Source: Phocaeicola dorei | GTDB taxonomy: Bacteria > Bacteroidota > Bacteroidia > Bacteroidales > Bacteroidaceae | Length of the DNA: 64,000 bases | Reading direction: 5' to 3' | NCBI RefSeq assembly: GCF_013009555.1 | Contig: NZ_CP046176.1 | Location: 5,561,489-5,625,488 of the forward strand | Shown: in pieces, positions 8,655 through 16,516 of the stretch | Layout of the letters: each line of letters starts with the position of its first letter | How positions within the stretch are numbered: the stretch's first letter is position 1 | Notes under the pieces: generated by a model | What the model saw: only the letters and a program-made list of their open reading frames with translations | Databases searched by the model: none | What the model was told of the DNA's origin: nothing | Made by a program: the position numbers and the translations under genes

Positions 8655-10202
8655 TTAATAGATTATTTGATAGAATGGGCTGTTGAGCAGCGAATATTCA
8701 CGAGTGTATTCAGTTGCATTCCACATTCGCATAGGTTCGTTAGGTTCCATAGGCATGGAACCTGTACTTTCGTAATATGATGAATTATAGCCAACATATA
8801 TTTTTGATTTAAAATCAATGTTTCTCATTATAATTCTCTCTGTCTTATCTGTACAATTTGCATTTATCATAGGCCAGTTTTTATAATTGGGTTCATAGTT
8901 GCATTTATTTTCAAACATACTTATATTGAAGATAATATCTATATAGGGTTGGGAAGGTTTTGTCTTTTCTCTATCTTTATAAAAATACAAATAAAGTTGG
9001 CTTGACGAATGATAATCGCTTTTGTTGGAATAATCAGGTAAGTATGAATTATTTTCACGACTTGGCTTTACATATAAAGGTTCTATATGGATAGTATTGA
9101 TAAATTCAGTTTCAACCAATCCATGTGAATTGGCATAGGAGAAAGAACATGTAATAGGTACACCATAGCTTGTTTCTGTGAATTTTGAATTATATATTAA
9201 ATTTAGGAAATGGCTATATCCTTTAAATGTTTGTACGGCCAGATTGCTATCTCCCCCTATAATTAGCACTTTGAATTCTGTATTTTCAAAGAATTTTTCT
9301 TCTTCTTTATTCAGAGTAGTTGTTTTCTTACTGAAGATTCTATCAAATTCTTTTTTTATACACGTTTCTGCGAATTCGTATGATTCGTCTGTTTCAAAGG
9401 CAATGATTCCCAGTCTTCCATAAGTCAATGAATTCACATAAACAGGCTCATATTCACTTTTTCCTTGAATAGGTTGGTCACTTAAAGGAGCAATATCCAT
9501 GTTGACGGTGAAACTTGATTGGAAGAATTTAACATACATTCCTGTTGACTTTTGTATTTTATCCCGGTATTCTGTTGAACTTTCACTTTTTGAAGAAAAT
9601 AGTTTTCTTGTATTAATATTTGTTCCGAATGCGGTTTTAATTTCATCGTAAAAGCTAAATCTCTTGTAACTGAACATGAATTTCTGATTCTGTTCGAAAT
9701 TTCCATCGGTTACCATCTCAACCACATAATCACTTAATTTAGAGAAAGTGGGTGCTTCTATAGTTCTGCTAGTGGGTTTGGGTGTATTGTGTGCCAATGT
9801 CATTGATACTGTTATGGGTTTTCTGTTGCTGATAAATACCGGTATATAATTTTGGTTTGAAATGCTGTTTCCTTCTAAAATGGATCCTGGAAATATGTAA
9901 TTTCTTCCATATAAAACGGTTGCTTCTGTACTTTTCACAATATATTGTTTATTGAAAAATGCATCATCTTCCGGTGAAAGTGATCTTGATGTTTTGTCTT
10001 CCAGATTCTTATTATATTGATTTATCCAATTCTGATATAGAGAATCTCCTGGATATGTATATAAAGAGTCTATTTTAACAATATCTTTATATTTTATAAG
10101 ACTGACATTAGGGGTAATATGGGCTAATTCTGTTGCTTCATTGCATGAGCAGATTAGCGTTACGCCTAGAAGTATGTGTAAAATAGAACGGATGCTTTTC
10201 AT
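8655..10202 (-). CDS. Long CDC-like (CDCL) pore-former lipoprotein with a C-terminal domain-4-like region
   Basis: 515 residues. Lipoprotein signal (LICSC, then NEATE). Residues about 100-370 carry the cytolysin core: PGSILEGNSIS, QKFMFSYKRFSFYDEIKTAFG, MYVKFFQSSFTVNMDIA, LTYGRLGIIAFETDES, VLIIGGDS and SYGVPITCSFSYANS. Residues about 377-515 form an extra domain at the place of cytolysin domain 4; it lacks the Trp-rich undecapeptide used by cholesterol-binding toxins, as expected for CDCLs. In CDCL systems of other Bacteroidota a long protein with domain 4 binds the membrane and recruits short partners without it. Here it is flanked by one short gene on each side. Gaps to both neighbours are 12 bp, so one transcript. 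Confidence 0.82.
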   Translation of the reverse strand: MKSIRSILHILLGVTLICSCNEATELAHITPNVSLIKYKDIVKIDSLYTYPGDSLYQNWINQYNKNLEDKTSRSLSPEDDAFFNKQYIVKSTEATVLYGRNYIFPGSILEGNSISNQNYIPVFISNRKPITVSMTLAHNTPKPTSRTIEAPTFSKLSDYVVEMVTDGNFEQNQKFMFSYKRFSFYDEIKTAFGTNINTRKLFSSKSESSTEYRDKIQKSTGMYVKFFQSSFTVNMDIAPLSDQPIQGKSEYEPVYVNSLTYGRLGIIAFETDESYEFAETCIKKEFDRIFSKKTTTLNKEEEKFFENTEFKVLIIGGDSNLAVQTFKGYSHFLNLIYNSKFTETSYGVPITCSFSYANSHGLVETEFINTIHIEPLYVKPSRENNSYLPDYSNKSDYHSSSQLYLYFYKDREKTKPSQPYIDIIFNISMFENKCNYEPNYKNWPMINANCTDKTERIIMRNIDFKSKIYVGYNSSYYESTGSMPMEPNEPMRMWNATEYTREYSLLNSPFYQIIY

Positions 10203-10214
10203 AATGATGATTAT

Positions 10215-11075
10215 TTATTGTACATTGAAATAGTTAACAAATACAGAATTATCTTTTATGTTAGAGGCGGAAAATGATATAGGTCCTCCGAAATCATCGG
10301 GTGTAACTGTTGAAGATAAATAAGTAAGTATGCTTGTAAAAGGATTGTCTGGGTTGATATCTTTTATTCCTTTGTTTCCAATAGTCATCAATCTGATATT
10401 AGAATTGGCTAATATTGCTAGTTCTTTTTGACTAACTTCCTTAGACTTCAGTAAATTGTCAATAGCTTCTTGTAATTTGTCATAATCAATATTACTTTCA
10501 ATAACTAGTATAACTTTTCTGCCAAATTGTATTGAGTTTATAAATGCAAGCTTGTCTAATTGTTGCAAAACTTGTGGATCAGTGCTTAGTGATTCCGGCA
10601 TATCCATTATAATGCTGAAAAAACTTTGATTTATATCTATCAATATAATATTCTTTTGAGGCTTATAATCGGGTGTGATGCCTAATAGTTGCTGAAGGTT
10701 AATATTTTGTCCCCAATTGACAGCTAATTCTTGGTATGATTTTATCTTTTTAATTACGAATGAAAAAGAATAGTTACTTTTCAAAACATCGTTTGTTTTT
10801 AACGCTTCATGAATAGCTTTCATCATGTTATTATAGGAAGGAGTGATTGTTTGTGACTTTATAGGAATGGTGTACCCCATGTTTATAGGATTCATTGATA
10901 TTTTCAGGAACTTATATGTGTCTTGATTGATGCTGTTGGCTTCCAATATTGCTCCTATGAATATTTCATTGGGGCATTTTGCCACAAACTTATCTGCACT
11001 ATATTGCTCTTCTTGGCTATAAGCAAGTTTAGCAATCATCAAAAATACGATGGTGTATATTATTTTAGTTTTCAT
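10215..11075 (-). CDS. Short CDC-like (CDCL) protein with a type I signal peptide
   Basis: 286 residues from the ATG at 11075; the upstream in-frame codon at 11102 would put a charged stretch in front of a complete signal peptide (IIYTIVFLMIAKLAYSQ), so it is rejected. No lipobox: the protein should be released into the periplasm or beyond, unlike its two lipoprotein relatives. Core motifs: IFIGAILEANSINQD, SYSFSFVIKKIKSYQELAVNWG-like segment, ILIDINQSFFSIIMDMP, IQFGRKVILVIES, then IGNKG where the others have IGG, and FGGPISFSASNIKDNSVF at the end. No domain 4. First of the three pore-former genes in the operon. The altered Gly-Gly position is unusual, since that pair is strongly conserved in the family. 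Confidence 0.8.
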   Translation of the reverse strand: MKTKIIYTIVFLMIAKLAYSQEEQYSADKFVAKCPNEIFIGAILEANSINQDTYKFLKISMNPINMGYTIPIKSQTITPSYNNMMKAIHEALKTNDVLKSNYSFSFVIKKIKSYQELAVNWGQNINLQQLLGITPDYKPQKNIILIDINQSFFSIIMDMPESLSTDPQVLQQLDKLAFINSIQFGRKVILVIESNIDYDKLQEAIDNLLKSKEVSQKELAILANSNIRLMTIGNKGIKDINPDNPFTSILTYLSSTVTPDDFGGPISFSASNIKDNSVFVNYFNVQ

Positions 11076-11104
11076 TTCTTTGTATTTAGGTTTTATACTC
11101 ATAT

Positions 11105-11677
11105 TTATTCAAAGGTATATTTTCTTTTCAGCCATATAATGGAAAGGAAATCTTGATTCATTAGTTCTGAATAAGAGATTAGATTATACTCTTGTCCTAT
11201 TGCCATAAATGTACGTTGGTCATTATTGTTTTTTATTATATAGAATCCTATATTGAGTATTACTCTTCCATTTTCGTCTTTTTCTCCACAGTATTCCCAT
11301 TTATCTATTGGCTTCTGGTATATGAATAATTTTTTATCTTGCCATTTTAGTTTATACTTTTCTACTATATTATTGGTTTTTACAATGGAAAGGGAGTCCC
11401 TATCGAATTGTAATTCATGGGGGCAAGACCGTTGGATTCGTTCTCCGAAATATGCAGTTTCTGTTTCTGTTAGGTCTTGAATATCGTTTTTATTGAGTAT
11501 TTCTTTAAATTCTACTTTTTCAGAAAACTTTAGTTTCAATATGTAAGAAGTGTCTTCCGGTGTGGGAAGAATAGGAGAGGGATCGTCCTTGTCTGCGCAA
11601 GAACTAAACATAAGTGTTCCTATTGAAAGGAGAAAGGACATGCCTACAATAAGTAGAGTGCTTTTTTTCTTTTTCAT
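11105..11677 (-). CDS. Surface lipoprotein of unknown function in the CDCL operon
   Basis: 190 residues. Signal peptide ends SSC; mature protein begins CADKDDPSP, an acidic surface-export signal. A proline-rich linker follows, then about 150 residues with alternating hydrophobic and charged residues suggesting beta structure (KYKLKWQDKKLFIYQKP, GRVILNIGFYIIKNN). I do not recognise a family. It lies between the DUF3244 gene and the first CDCL gene with an 11-bp gap upstream. Position and surface location allow roles as receptor, accessory subunit or self-protection protein; none is shown by sequence. Confidence 0.75.
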   Translation of the reverse strand: MKKKKSTLLIVGMSFLLSIGTLMFSSCADKDDPSPILPTPEDTSYILKLKFSEKVEFKEILNKNDIQDLTETETAYFGERIQRSCPHELQFDRDSLSIVKTNNIVEKYKLKWQDKKLFIYQKPIDKWEYCGEKDENGRVILNIGFYIIKNNNDQRTFMAIGQEYNLISYSELMNQDFLSIIWLKRKYTFE

Positions 11678-11688
11678 AATATTGGACT

Positions 11689-12057
11689 TTAGTTTTCGTA
11701 TATAAATTCTCCTGCCAATATTCCCTTTTCATCGGTGATTGTCAGTTCATATATTCCTGCCGGAATATTCTCTAAAGAAGTTGATAAAGAAGAATTGGAG
11801 TGGGGTATATAGAGGTTTCTATATACTACATATCCTTCTTTTGATTTAATCTCGATGGTTACCGCTTCCCAGTCCTGTGCGAATTCGATGGTTAATTCTT
11901 TATTGCAGTCGTCAAAGAAAGCTTTTACCGGAATGAATGACTCTACTGGAATTCTATGGTTGCCATGTTTTATAAATTCTATATTTCGCTTTTTAGCGCA
12001 TAATAATAGAGGAATAATTAAGGCTATCAAAGCCAAGCTTATTTTTAATTTGTTCAT
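11689..12057 (-). CDS. DUF3244-type small secreted protein
   Basis: 122 residues with an N-terminal signal peptide (ISLALIALIIPLLLC then AKKR). The mature part is a single beta-sandwich-like domain with alternating strands (ELTIEFAQDWEAVTIEIKSKEGYVVY ... IPAGIYELTITDEKGILAGEFIYE), the pattern of DUF3244 proteins, a Bacteroidales family of small exported proteins of unknown role often found next to TPR/HTH regulators. First gene of the operon; a good -7 box lies 26 bp upstream of its start. Confidence 0.72.
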   Translation of the reverse strand: MNKLKISLALIALIIPLLLCAKKRNIEFIKHGNHRIPVESFIPVKAFFDDCNKELTIEFAQDWEAVTIEIKSKEGYVVYRNLYIPHSNSSLSTSLENIPAGIYELTITDEKGILAGEFIYEN

Positions 12058-12082
12058 AATCGTTTTACGTTTTAGTTTTGTA

Positions 12083-12116
12083 CAAACTTAGGTATTATAG
12101 GATTATGAATGACAAA
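12083..12116 (-). promoter_or_regulatory. Candidate promoter of the CDCL operon
   Basis: Minus strand: -7 box TAAGTTTG (12090-12083) matches TAnnTTTG exactly; a TTTG -33-like element lies at 12116-12113 with a 22-bp spacer, slightly longer than the usual 19-21. Transcription would start near 12076, giving a leader of about 20 nt. Confidence 0.6.
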
Positions 12117-12149
12117 AAGAGGGAGTTATAGTATATACAAGATTTGTTG

Positions 12150-12219
12150 ATTATCAGTGAGTTACAGAAATTGTTATATACAGTGATGTATATGTAGTGT
12201 TTTATAATTCACTGATAAT
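12150..12219. repeat. Inverted repeat upstream of the CDCL operon, possible operator
   Basis: Arms ATTATCAGTGA at 12150-12160 and TCACTGATAAT at 12209-12219, 11 bp perfect, separated by 48 bp. It lies between the regulator gene and the operon promoter, 60-130 bp upstream of the -7 box, a fitting place for activator binding. The central stretch also contains TAGTGTTTTATA (12195-12206, plus strand), similar to the motif at three promoters in the 45-50 kb cluster. Confidence 0.5.
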
Positions 12220-12239
12220 AAGACCTGTATGAGAACTAT

Positions 12240-13934
12240 TTATTTTAAGAGGTTTTTGATGATGTAATCTCGTAAAAACGTTTCTTTATCGTGCTTTAGT
12301 TGGACCTCTTGATAAATTCTCGTTCGTTTCATTCGTACAGAAGCCGGATTGATGCCAAGCAATTTTGCTTCATCATTTGCGTCAAATCCAAAAATATGGA
12401 GATAGCAATATTGATATTCTGATTCTGTCAGGTTGGGAAATGCCTCTTTTAGTAGGGAGTAAAATTGGGGATATATCTTGTCTACTTCCGTCATTATGGA
12501 ATGCCATGTTTTGTCAGTAGGGAGTTGGGAGTCCTCAAGCCTATTTTTTTTAGTCAAAGAAATAAGCTTCTTGCCAACTGTGGATGTTTCCAGACTTTGC
12601 TTTTGCAGCCGGTTGTATTTATAGGATATTACTTCTATTTCCTGTTGTAGTTTGTGGGCATTATTCTCTTTGTCTGCCAATGCTTTTTGCAAAATCTGCT
12701 TTTTTTCTTCTAGTGCTGCAGATAAGTGAAGGAGCTCTATTTTCATCTTATCTAGAATTGTTTGCTGGTAATAGATTTTGGCTTTGCTTCTCTGCCGGTA
12801 AATGATATATCCTGCAACTGATAGTAAGAATAAGGAGATGGCAATAATGATGATGATTGTATTCCTTTGCTGTGTAATCTTTAATAGTTCGTTCTCTTCC
12901 CGTATCTTGGCGTTGTTATACTTTTTTTCTATTTCCAATACTTTTGTCTCATTTTGAACTAATGTCAGTGAATCGAGCATGTCGGAACAGATTTCTTTGT
13001 AATGGAGTGCTTCCTTGTATTTTCCTTCTGCCTTATAAAGCAGGTAGTAAGCTTGATTGAAGTAATAAGCGATATCATTGTGTTTGGTTATCGTTTCAAT
13101 CCATTCGTGTGCTTTTGCCAGTTGGTTGTCTTTTATATATATGTGTAATAGGGAGATAGAATCCTTATAGCTTTCTTTGCTGCCCGTTTCAATGGCTTTT
13201 AAGAAATATCTTTCGGCATTCTTGTATTTTTCTTGTGCCTCATATATCACTCCAAAAGCATTGGCTACATCAGCTGTTAAATCTTTGTTATGCAGTAGTT
13301 GTGAGATGGAATCAGCCTTTTGAAGTAAGGGTATGGTGCAATTAAAAGAATCAGTGAGTGTACATTCACACGCTAAATCTTTTAAGGCGTATGCATAGCT
13401 TTTGTAGTTCCTTGCTTTCTTGAAGAAGTTACTGGCCTCTTTTCTTTTCTCCAGACGTTCACTGGTTATATCTCTAAAACCATACAAATCTGCCATATAG
13501 GCACAAATATACCCTGCCACATTATAGGCCTGATGTTCTTTGGCCAGTTGCAGCGCATCGGCATATATTTGCATTGCATTGTCATACTCCCCATCTTCTA
13601 CATAAGCACGGCCTAGATACAAGGCTATTTGCGCCTGTTCTTCCGGTGTACCGTGTTTCATAAACCATTGTTGTGCCCGTTGCCATTGGTAGATAGGGAG
13701 TAATCCGGTGGCTGCTTCGTCCGTCACTTTACCGCATAACATACACCAGTGGGCAAAGTCCTTATCAGTCAGTTCATCGGGGGCATTTATGTTGTTCAGT
13801 AGCACAGAAGCACTATCGGCATACATGGGAATCAGTTCCTCTACAGATTGTAATAGCGGAAGTATGCTTTTCTCTTTTCTACATCCGGGGAGGATGAGAA
13901 TGAATAGTAGTCCTGTCAAAAGTAAAGCTTTCAT
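12240..13934 (-). CDS. Membrane-anchored TPR sensor with C-terminal HTH, probable regulator of the CDCL operon
   Basis: 564 residues from the ATG at 13934, which begins a lipoprotein-like signal (LLFILILPGC). The longer frame back to 14120 would put 62 charged residues before it and is rejected. Order of parts: TPR repeats over about residues 30-330 (NAMQIYADALQLAKEHQ, NAERYFLKAIETGSK), one membrane segment (TIIIIIAISLFLLSVAGYIIY), a coiled coil, and a C-terminal helix-turn-helix (LTESEYQYCYLHIFGFDANDEAKLLGINPASVRMKRTRIY) like LuxR-type domains. This architecture is common in Bacteroides and places sensing repeats outside and the DNA-binding part inside. It ends 183 bp before the CDCL operon on the same strand. 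Two related genes occur at 45.7-49.1 kb, both broken. Confidence 0.78.
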   Translation of the reverse strand: MKALLLTGLLFILILPGCRKEKSILPLLQSVEELIPMYADSASVLLNNINAPDELTDKDFAHWCMLCGKVTDEAATGLLPIYQWQRAQQWFMKHGTPEEQAQIALYLGRAYVEDGEYDNAMQIYADALQLAKEHQAYNVAGYICAYMADLYGFRDITSERLEKRKEASNFFKKARNYKSYAYALKDLACECTLTDSFNCTIPLLQKADSISQLLHNKDLTADVANAFGVIYEAQEKYKNAERYFLKAIETGSKESYKDSISLLHIYIKDNQLAKAHEWIETITKHNDIAYYFNQAYYLLYKAEGKYKEALHYKEICSDMLDSLTLVQNETKVLEIEKKYNNAKIREENELLKITQQRNTIIIIIAISLFLLSVAGYIIYRQRSKAKIYYQQTILDKMKIELLHLSAALEEKKQILQKALADKENNAHKLQQEIEVISYKYNRLQKQSLETSTVGKKLISLTKKNRLEDSQLPTDKTWHSIMTEVDKIYPQFYSLLKEAFPNLTESEYQYCYLHIFGFDANDEAKLLGINPASVRMKRTRIYQEVQLKHDKETFLRDYIIKNLLK

Positions 13935-14104
13935 AAGAATGTGTTTATATTTTGCTAATATAGTGATAAATCCGGACAACTTGTATTTGATAGAGGGAAA
14001 AGTCAGTTTTTTATGCTTTCCGTGGCTTCTCCTTTGGAAGTGAGGTGGGAAAGCATGAAAGCTCTTTGTCTTGTCAGTGAAATCTGTCTGTTGTTTTTTG
14101 TTCT

Positions 14105-14226
14105 TCTGCCTTTTCATCAAGTTTTATCACTAAAGTGAAGAAACTGTATCACTTTAGTAATGAAGTTTGATTACCTTAGTGATGAAAGTTCATCACTAAG
14201 GTGAAACGATTAAATGAAAAGGCAGA
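14105..14226. repeat. Nested inverted-repeat cluster of 122 bp
   Basis: Outer arms are a perfect 13-bp inverted repeat (TCTGCCTTTTCAT at 14105-14117, complement at 14214-14226). Inside are four related units: TCACTAAAGTGA (14127-14138), TCACTTTAGTAATGA (14149-14163), ACCTTAGTGATGAA (14173-14186) and its exact complement at 14189-14202 with a 2-nt centre. The cluster ends upstream of the regulator gene. It could be a small non-autonomous element or a multi-site operator. From 14227 to 14475 I see nothing further. Confidence 0.75.
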
Positions 14227-14475
14227 GATTGGGAGAAAATACCGATGGAACCACTCAAGTTACAGGAACGGAATTCATTTTGTTTGCGCCATTTATAACG
14301 GTTGTAATGTTGTGCTTTCTATTGAAATATCCTATGACAAAATGATGAAGAATTTATGAATAAATCAATCATGGTAAATAATTGGTTATCAACACTTAAT
14401 AAGTAAATGAAGAATTTGAAGGAAATAATCAGCCAACTGGATACTGTAACTCCTTGTGTTTTGAATCCGTTGTTT

Positions 14476-15618
14476 TTACGCCACAAATCTTCTGGTCCAT
14501 TTGCATGCATACATCCCTCTGACCACCAGGTAGCTGATGAGAAAGGCTGTTACAGCCATGCAAATAATGTGCATTATGGCAGGAGTCCCCTGGGGCAACA
14601 GCGAGGCAAACAAGTCATACCCCATTTGCACGAAGACGAAATGACACAGATAAATGCCAAAGGTCATGGATGCCACTTTTGAAAGTGCAGGTGAAGAAGG
14701 TATTTTGAGCTTCTGTATGCAGACAAAAACAGGAAATGTCATCATAAATACATTGATGCCTCCGAAAAGCCATACTATTTCCAGATAGGCGTAGTTTCCC
14801 GGAAAATATTCCTGCATGATGAGGTAGCCACCGAAAGTGATGGCATACCCTGCCATAAACATAGGGATACCGATAGCCAGGGTTTTTCTCCAACTCCATT
14901 GCAGCGGGTATTTTACCAGATAATGGGCCAGTATCAGATAGCCGATAAATCCGGAAACATAATAAAATGAACCGAATGCATTCCAGTCGCACACTCCCAG
15001 GATATCCATATTGCCCCAGTTGCCGATATATCCCAGTGCGGGAGCGGCCATCTTTATGTAGGGAAGAAATAAGGAGATGCCCCAGATGGAAAGAAATAGC
15101 TTGATATCTTTCCGGGTAGCACGCTCCAGCCATGCATGGAAGATGGGGATGATGAAGTAGAGTCCCACCAGCATATACAGATACCACAGAGGAGTGGTGT
15201 CATAGTTGAAATTGAAAATGAACGTCCAAATCTTCGTGATAGTCTTTTCCAGGGTGAAGGCGGACATGTCTATGGTAGGATTGTCTGTCGTGGTGATGTA
15301 ATTCAGATAGATGAAATAGAGGACAGGCAGCATGACTGACCAGAAGATAAGTGGGACGGCAATGCGTCCGATCCGTTTTTTGTAAAATTCACTCATGCCG
15401 TTTCGTACAGGAAACAGCAGCACTCCTGTCATCATCACAAACAAGGGCACGCAACAGCGTACGGCACTTCCCAATGCGCACCCTTGCAGAAAAGTAGGAC
15501 GGTCTGTGTCAAAACGTGCCACAAAAGGGTCACAGCAATGGGCGAATACAACTAAAAAACAGGCGGTGACGCGTAGCAAGTCTATCCATCCGATGTTCTC
15601 TCTTTTATTTATTTCCAT
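14476..15618 (-). CDS. Acyltransferase-3 family membrane protein
   Basis: 380 residues with about ten membrane segments. The N-terminus IGWIDLLRVTACFLVVFAHCCDPF is the acyltransferase-3 signature (Asp-Leu-Leu-Arg and the catalytic-type His on the first helix). Family members move acetyl or succinyl groups onto envelope glycans or other sugars. The substrate here is unknown. It starts 14 bp after the stop of the endonuclease-fold gene on the same strand, so the two are probably cotranscribed, and no glycan cluster is adjacent. Confidence 0.85.
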   Translation of the reverse strand: MEINKRENIGWIDLLRVTACFLVVFAHCCDPFVARFDTDRPTFLQGCALGSAVRCCVPLFVMMTGVLLFPVRNGMSEFYKKRIGRIAVPLIFWSVMLPVLYFIYLNYITTTDNPTIDMSAFTLEKTITKIWTFIFNFNYDTTPLWYLYMLVGLYFIIPIFHAWLERATRKDIKLFLSIWGISLFLPYIKMAAPALGYIGNWGNMDILGVCDWNAFGSFYYVSGFIGYLILAHYLVKYPLQWSWRKTLAIGIPMFMAGYAITFGGYLIMQEYFPGNYAYLEIVWLFGGINVFMMTFPVFVCIQKLKIPSSPALSKVASMTFGIYLCHFVFVQMGYDLFASLLPQGTPAIMHIICMAVTAFLISYLVVRGMYACKWTRRFVA

Positions 15619-15632
15619 ATTTTCTGTTGGGT

Positions 15633-16376
15633 TTATTTTTGTTCAAGCACTATTACTAAAGGACGGTGATCTGATGCTACCGGTTCATTTACTACCTGTG
15701 CGGAGGTTACTGTGAAGCCTTTCATGTTCTGTTTCAGTGCTGTAATATAATCAATGGTTTCTGTAGGGGAGGGAGCCGGAAATGTATGCTGGTTTACGTC
15801 AGAAAGTATCTGAAAATCCTGTTGCAAGTATTTTATGAATGCGGATTCGGGTTCGGCATTCAGGTCGCCGGCCAGGAAAAAAGGTTTTTTATGAGCGGCG
15901 GCAAAGTCTTTTATAAGCTCCAGTGAGGCCATGCGGTCTTCTTCGGTGAGAGACAGATGGGTGCAACAATAAATGTAGTTGTCGAACTCTGCCATAATCA
16001 GCGCACGTGCTTCTTCCCGTCCGGGAAGTGTCATGGTTTTCAGGCTGACGGGAATTTCTTTGGTGAGAAGTCCGATACCATATTTTCCTCCGTCGTAATC
16101 AATGGCAGGGGCAAAGTAAGCGTGCATTTGCGTACGTCCGGCTATCTCGCCCAGTACGTATTTTTGTCCGCTGCGGTGGGTCATGCTGTCTAGTTCCTGC
16201 AAGGCTACCACTTCGGGGTGGATATGATTGATTACATCGGCTATGCGTTGGAAGTCGCATACATCATCCATTCCGTTTGCATTTTTAATGTTATAGGTCA
16301 TTAGCCGTAAGGAATTTTGTGATTGTGCCGACAGGGCAAAAAGAAGGATAAAAAGTAAGGGCAATGTCTTTTTCAT
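15633..16376 (-). CDS. Secreted endonuclease/exonuclease/phosphatase-fold hydrolase
   Basis: 247 residues from the ATG at 16376, which starts a clear type I signal peptide (LPLLFILLFALSAQSQ); the open frame continues upstream to 16607 but without signal-peptide logic. The fold motifs are LRLMTYNIKNANG, VVALQELDSM (metal-binding Glu), CTHLSL, FFLAGDLNAEPES (catalytic Asp-x-Asn) and ASDHRPLVI (His). This DNase I-like fold serves nucleases, phosphodiesterases and phosphatases; the exported forms in Bacteroides are uncharacterised. It is followed by the acyltransferase gene. Confidence 0.85.
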   Translation of the reverse strand: MKKTLPLLFILLFALSAQSQNSLRLMTYNIKNANGMDDVCDFQRIADVINHIHPEVVALQELDSMTHRSGQKYVLGEIAGRTQMHAYFAPAIDYDGGKYGIGLLTKEIPVSLKTMTLPGREEARALIMAEFDNYIYCCTHLSLTEEDRMASLELIKDFAAAHKKPFFLAGDLNAEPESAFIKYLQQDFQILSDVNQHTFPAPSPTETIDYITALKQNMKGFTVTSAQVVNEPVASDHRPLVIVLEQK

Positions 16377-16516
16377 ATATTCATCAGGTTTTGATTGTTT
16401 AAATTCTCTCCAAAGATAGATAAATTCATTCTTTTTTTCTTTGCTCTCAAAGATAAAAAACAAGAGAAAGTTTTTATCAGAAAGGAAATGTTTCTGTTCA
16501 ACAACTTGCCGGGGCT

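Noticed and set aside
8655..9074. Cholesterol-binding undecapeptide in the C-terminal domain of the long CDCL
   Set aside because: No Trp-rich ECTGLAWEWWR-like sequence is present; the protein should not be called a cholesterol-dependent cytolysin.
13935..14120. 62-codon N-terminal extension of the TPR/HTH regulator
   Set aside because: A complete lipoprotein-like signal begins at 13934; the extension is charged, and its first codons lie in the repeat cluster arm.
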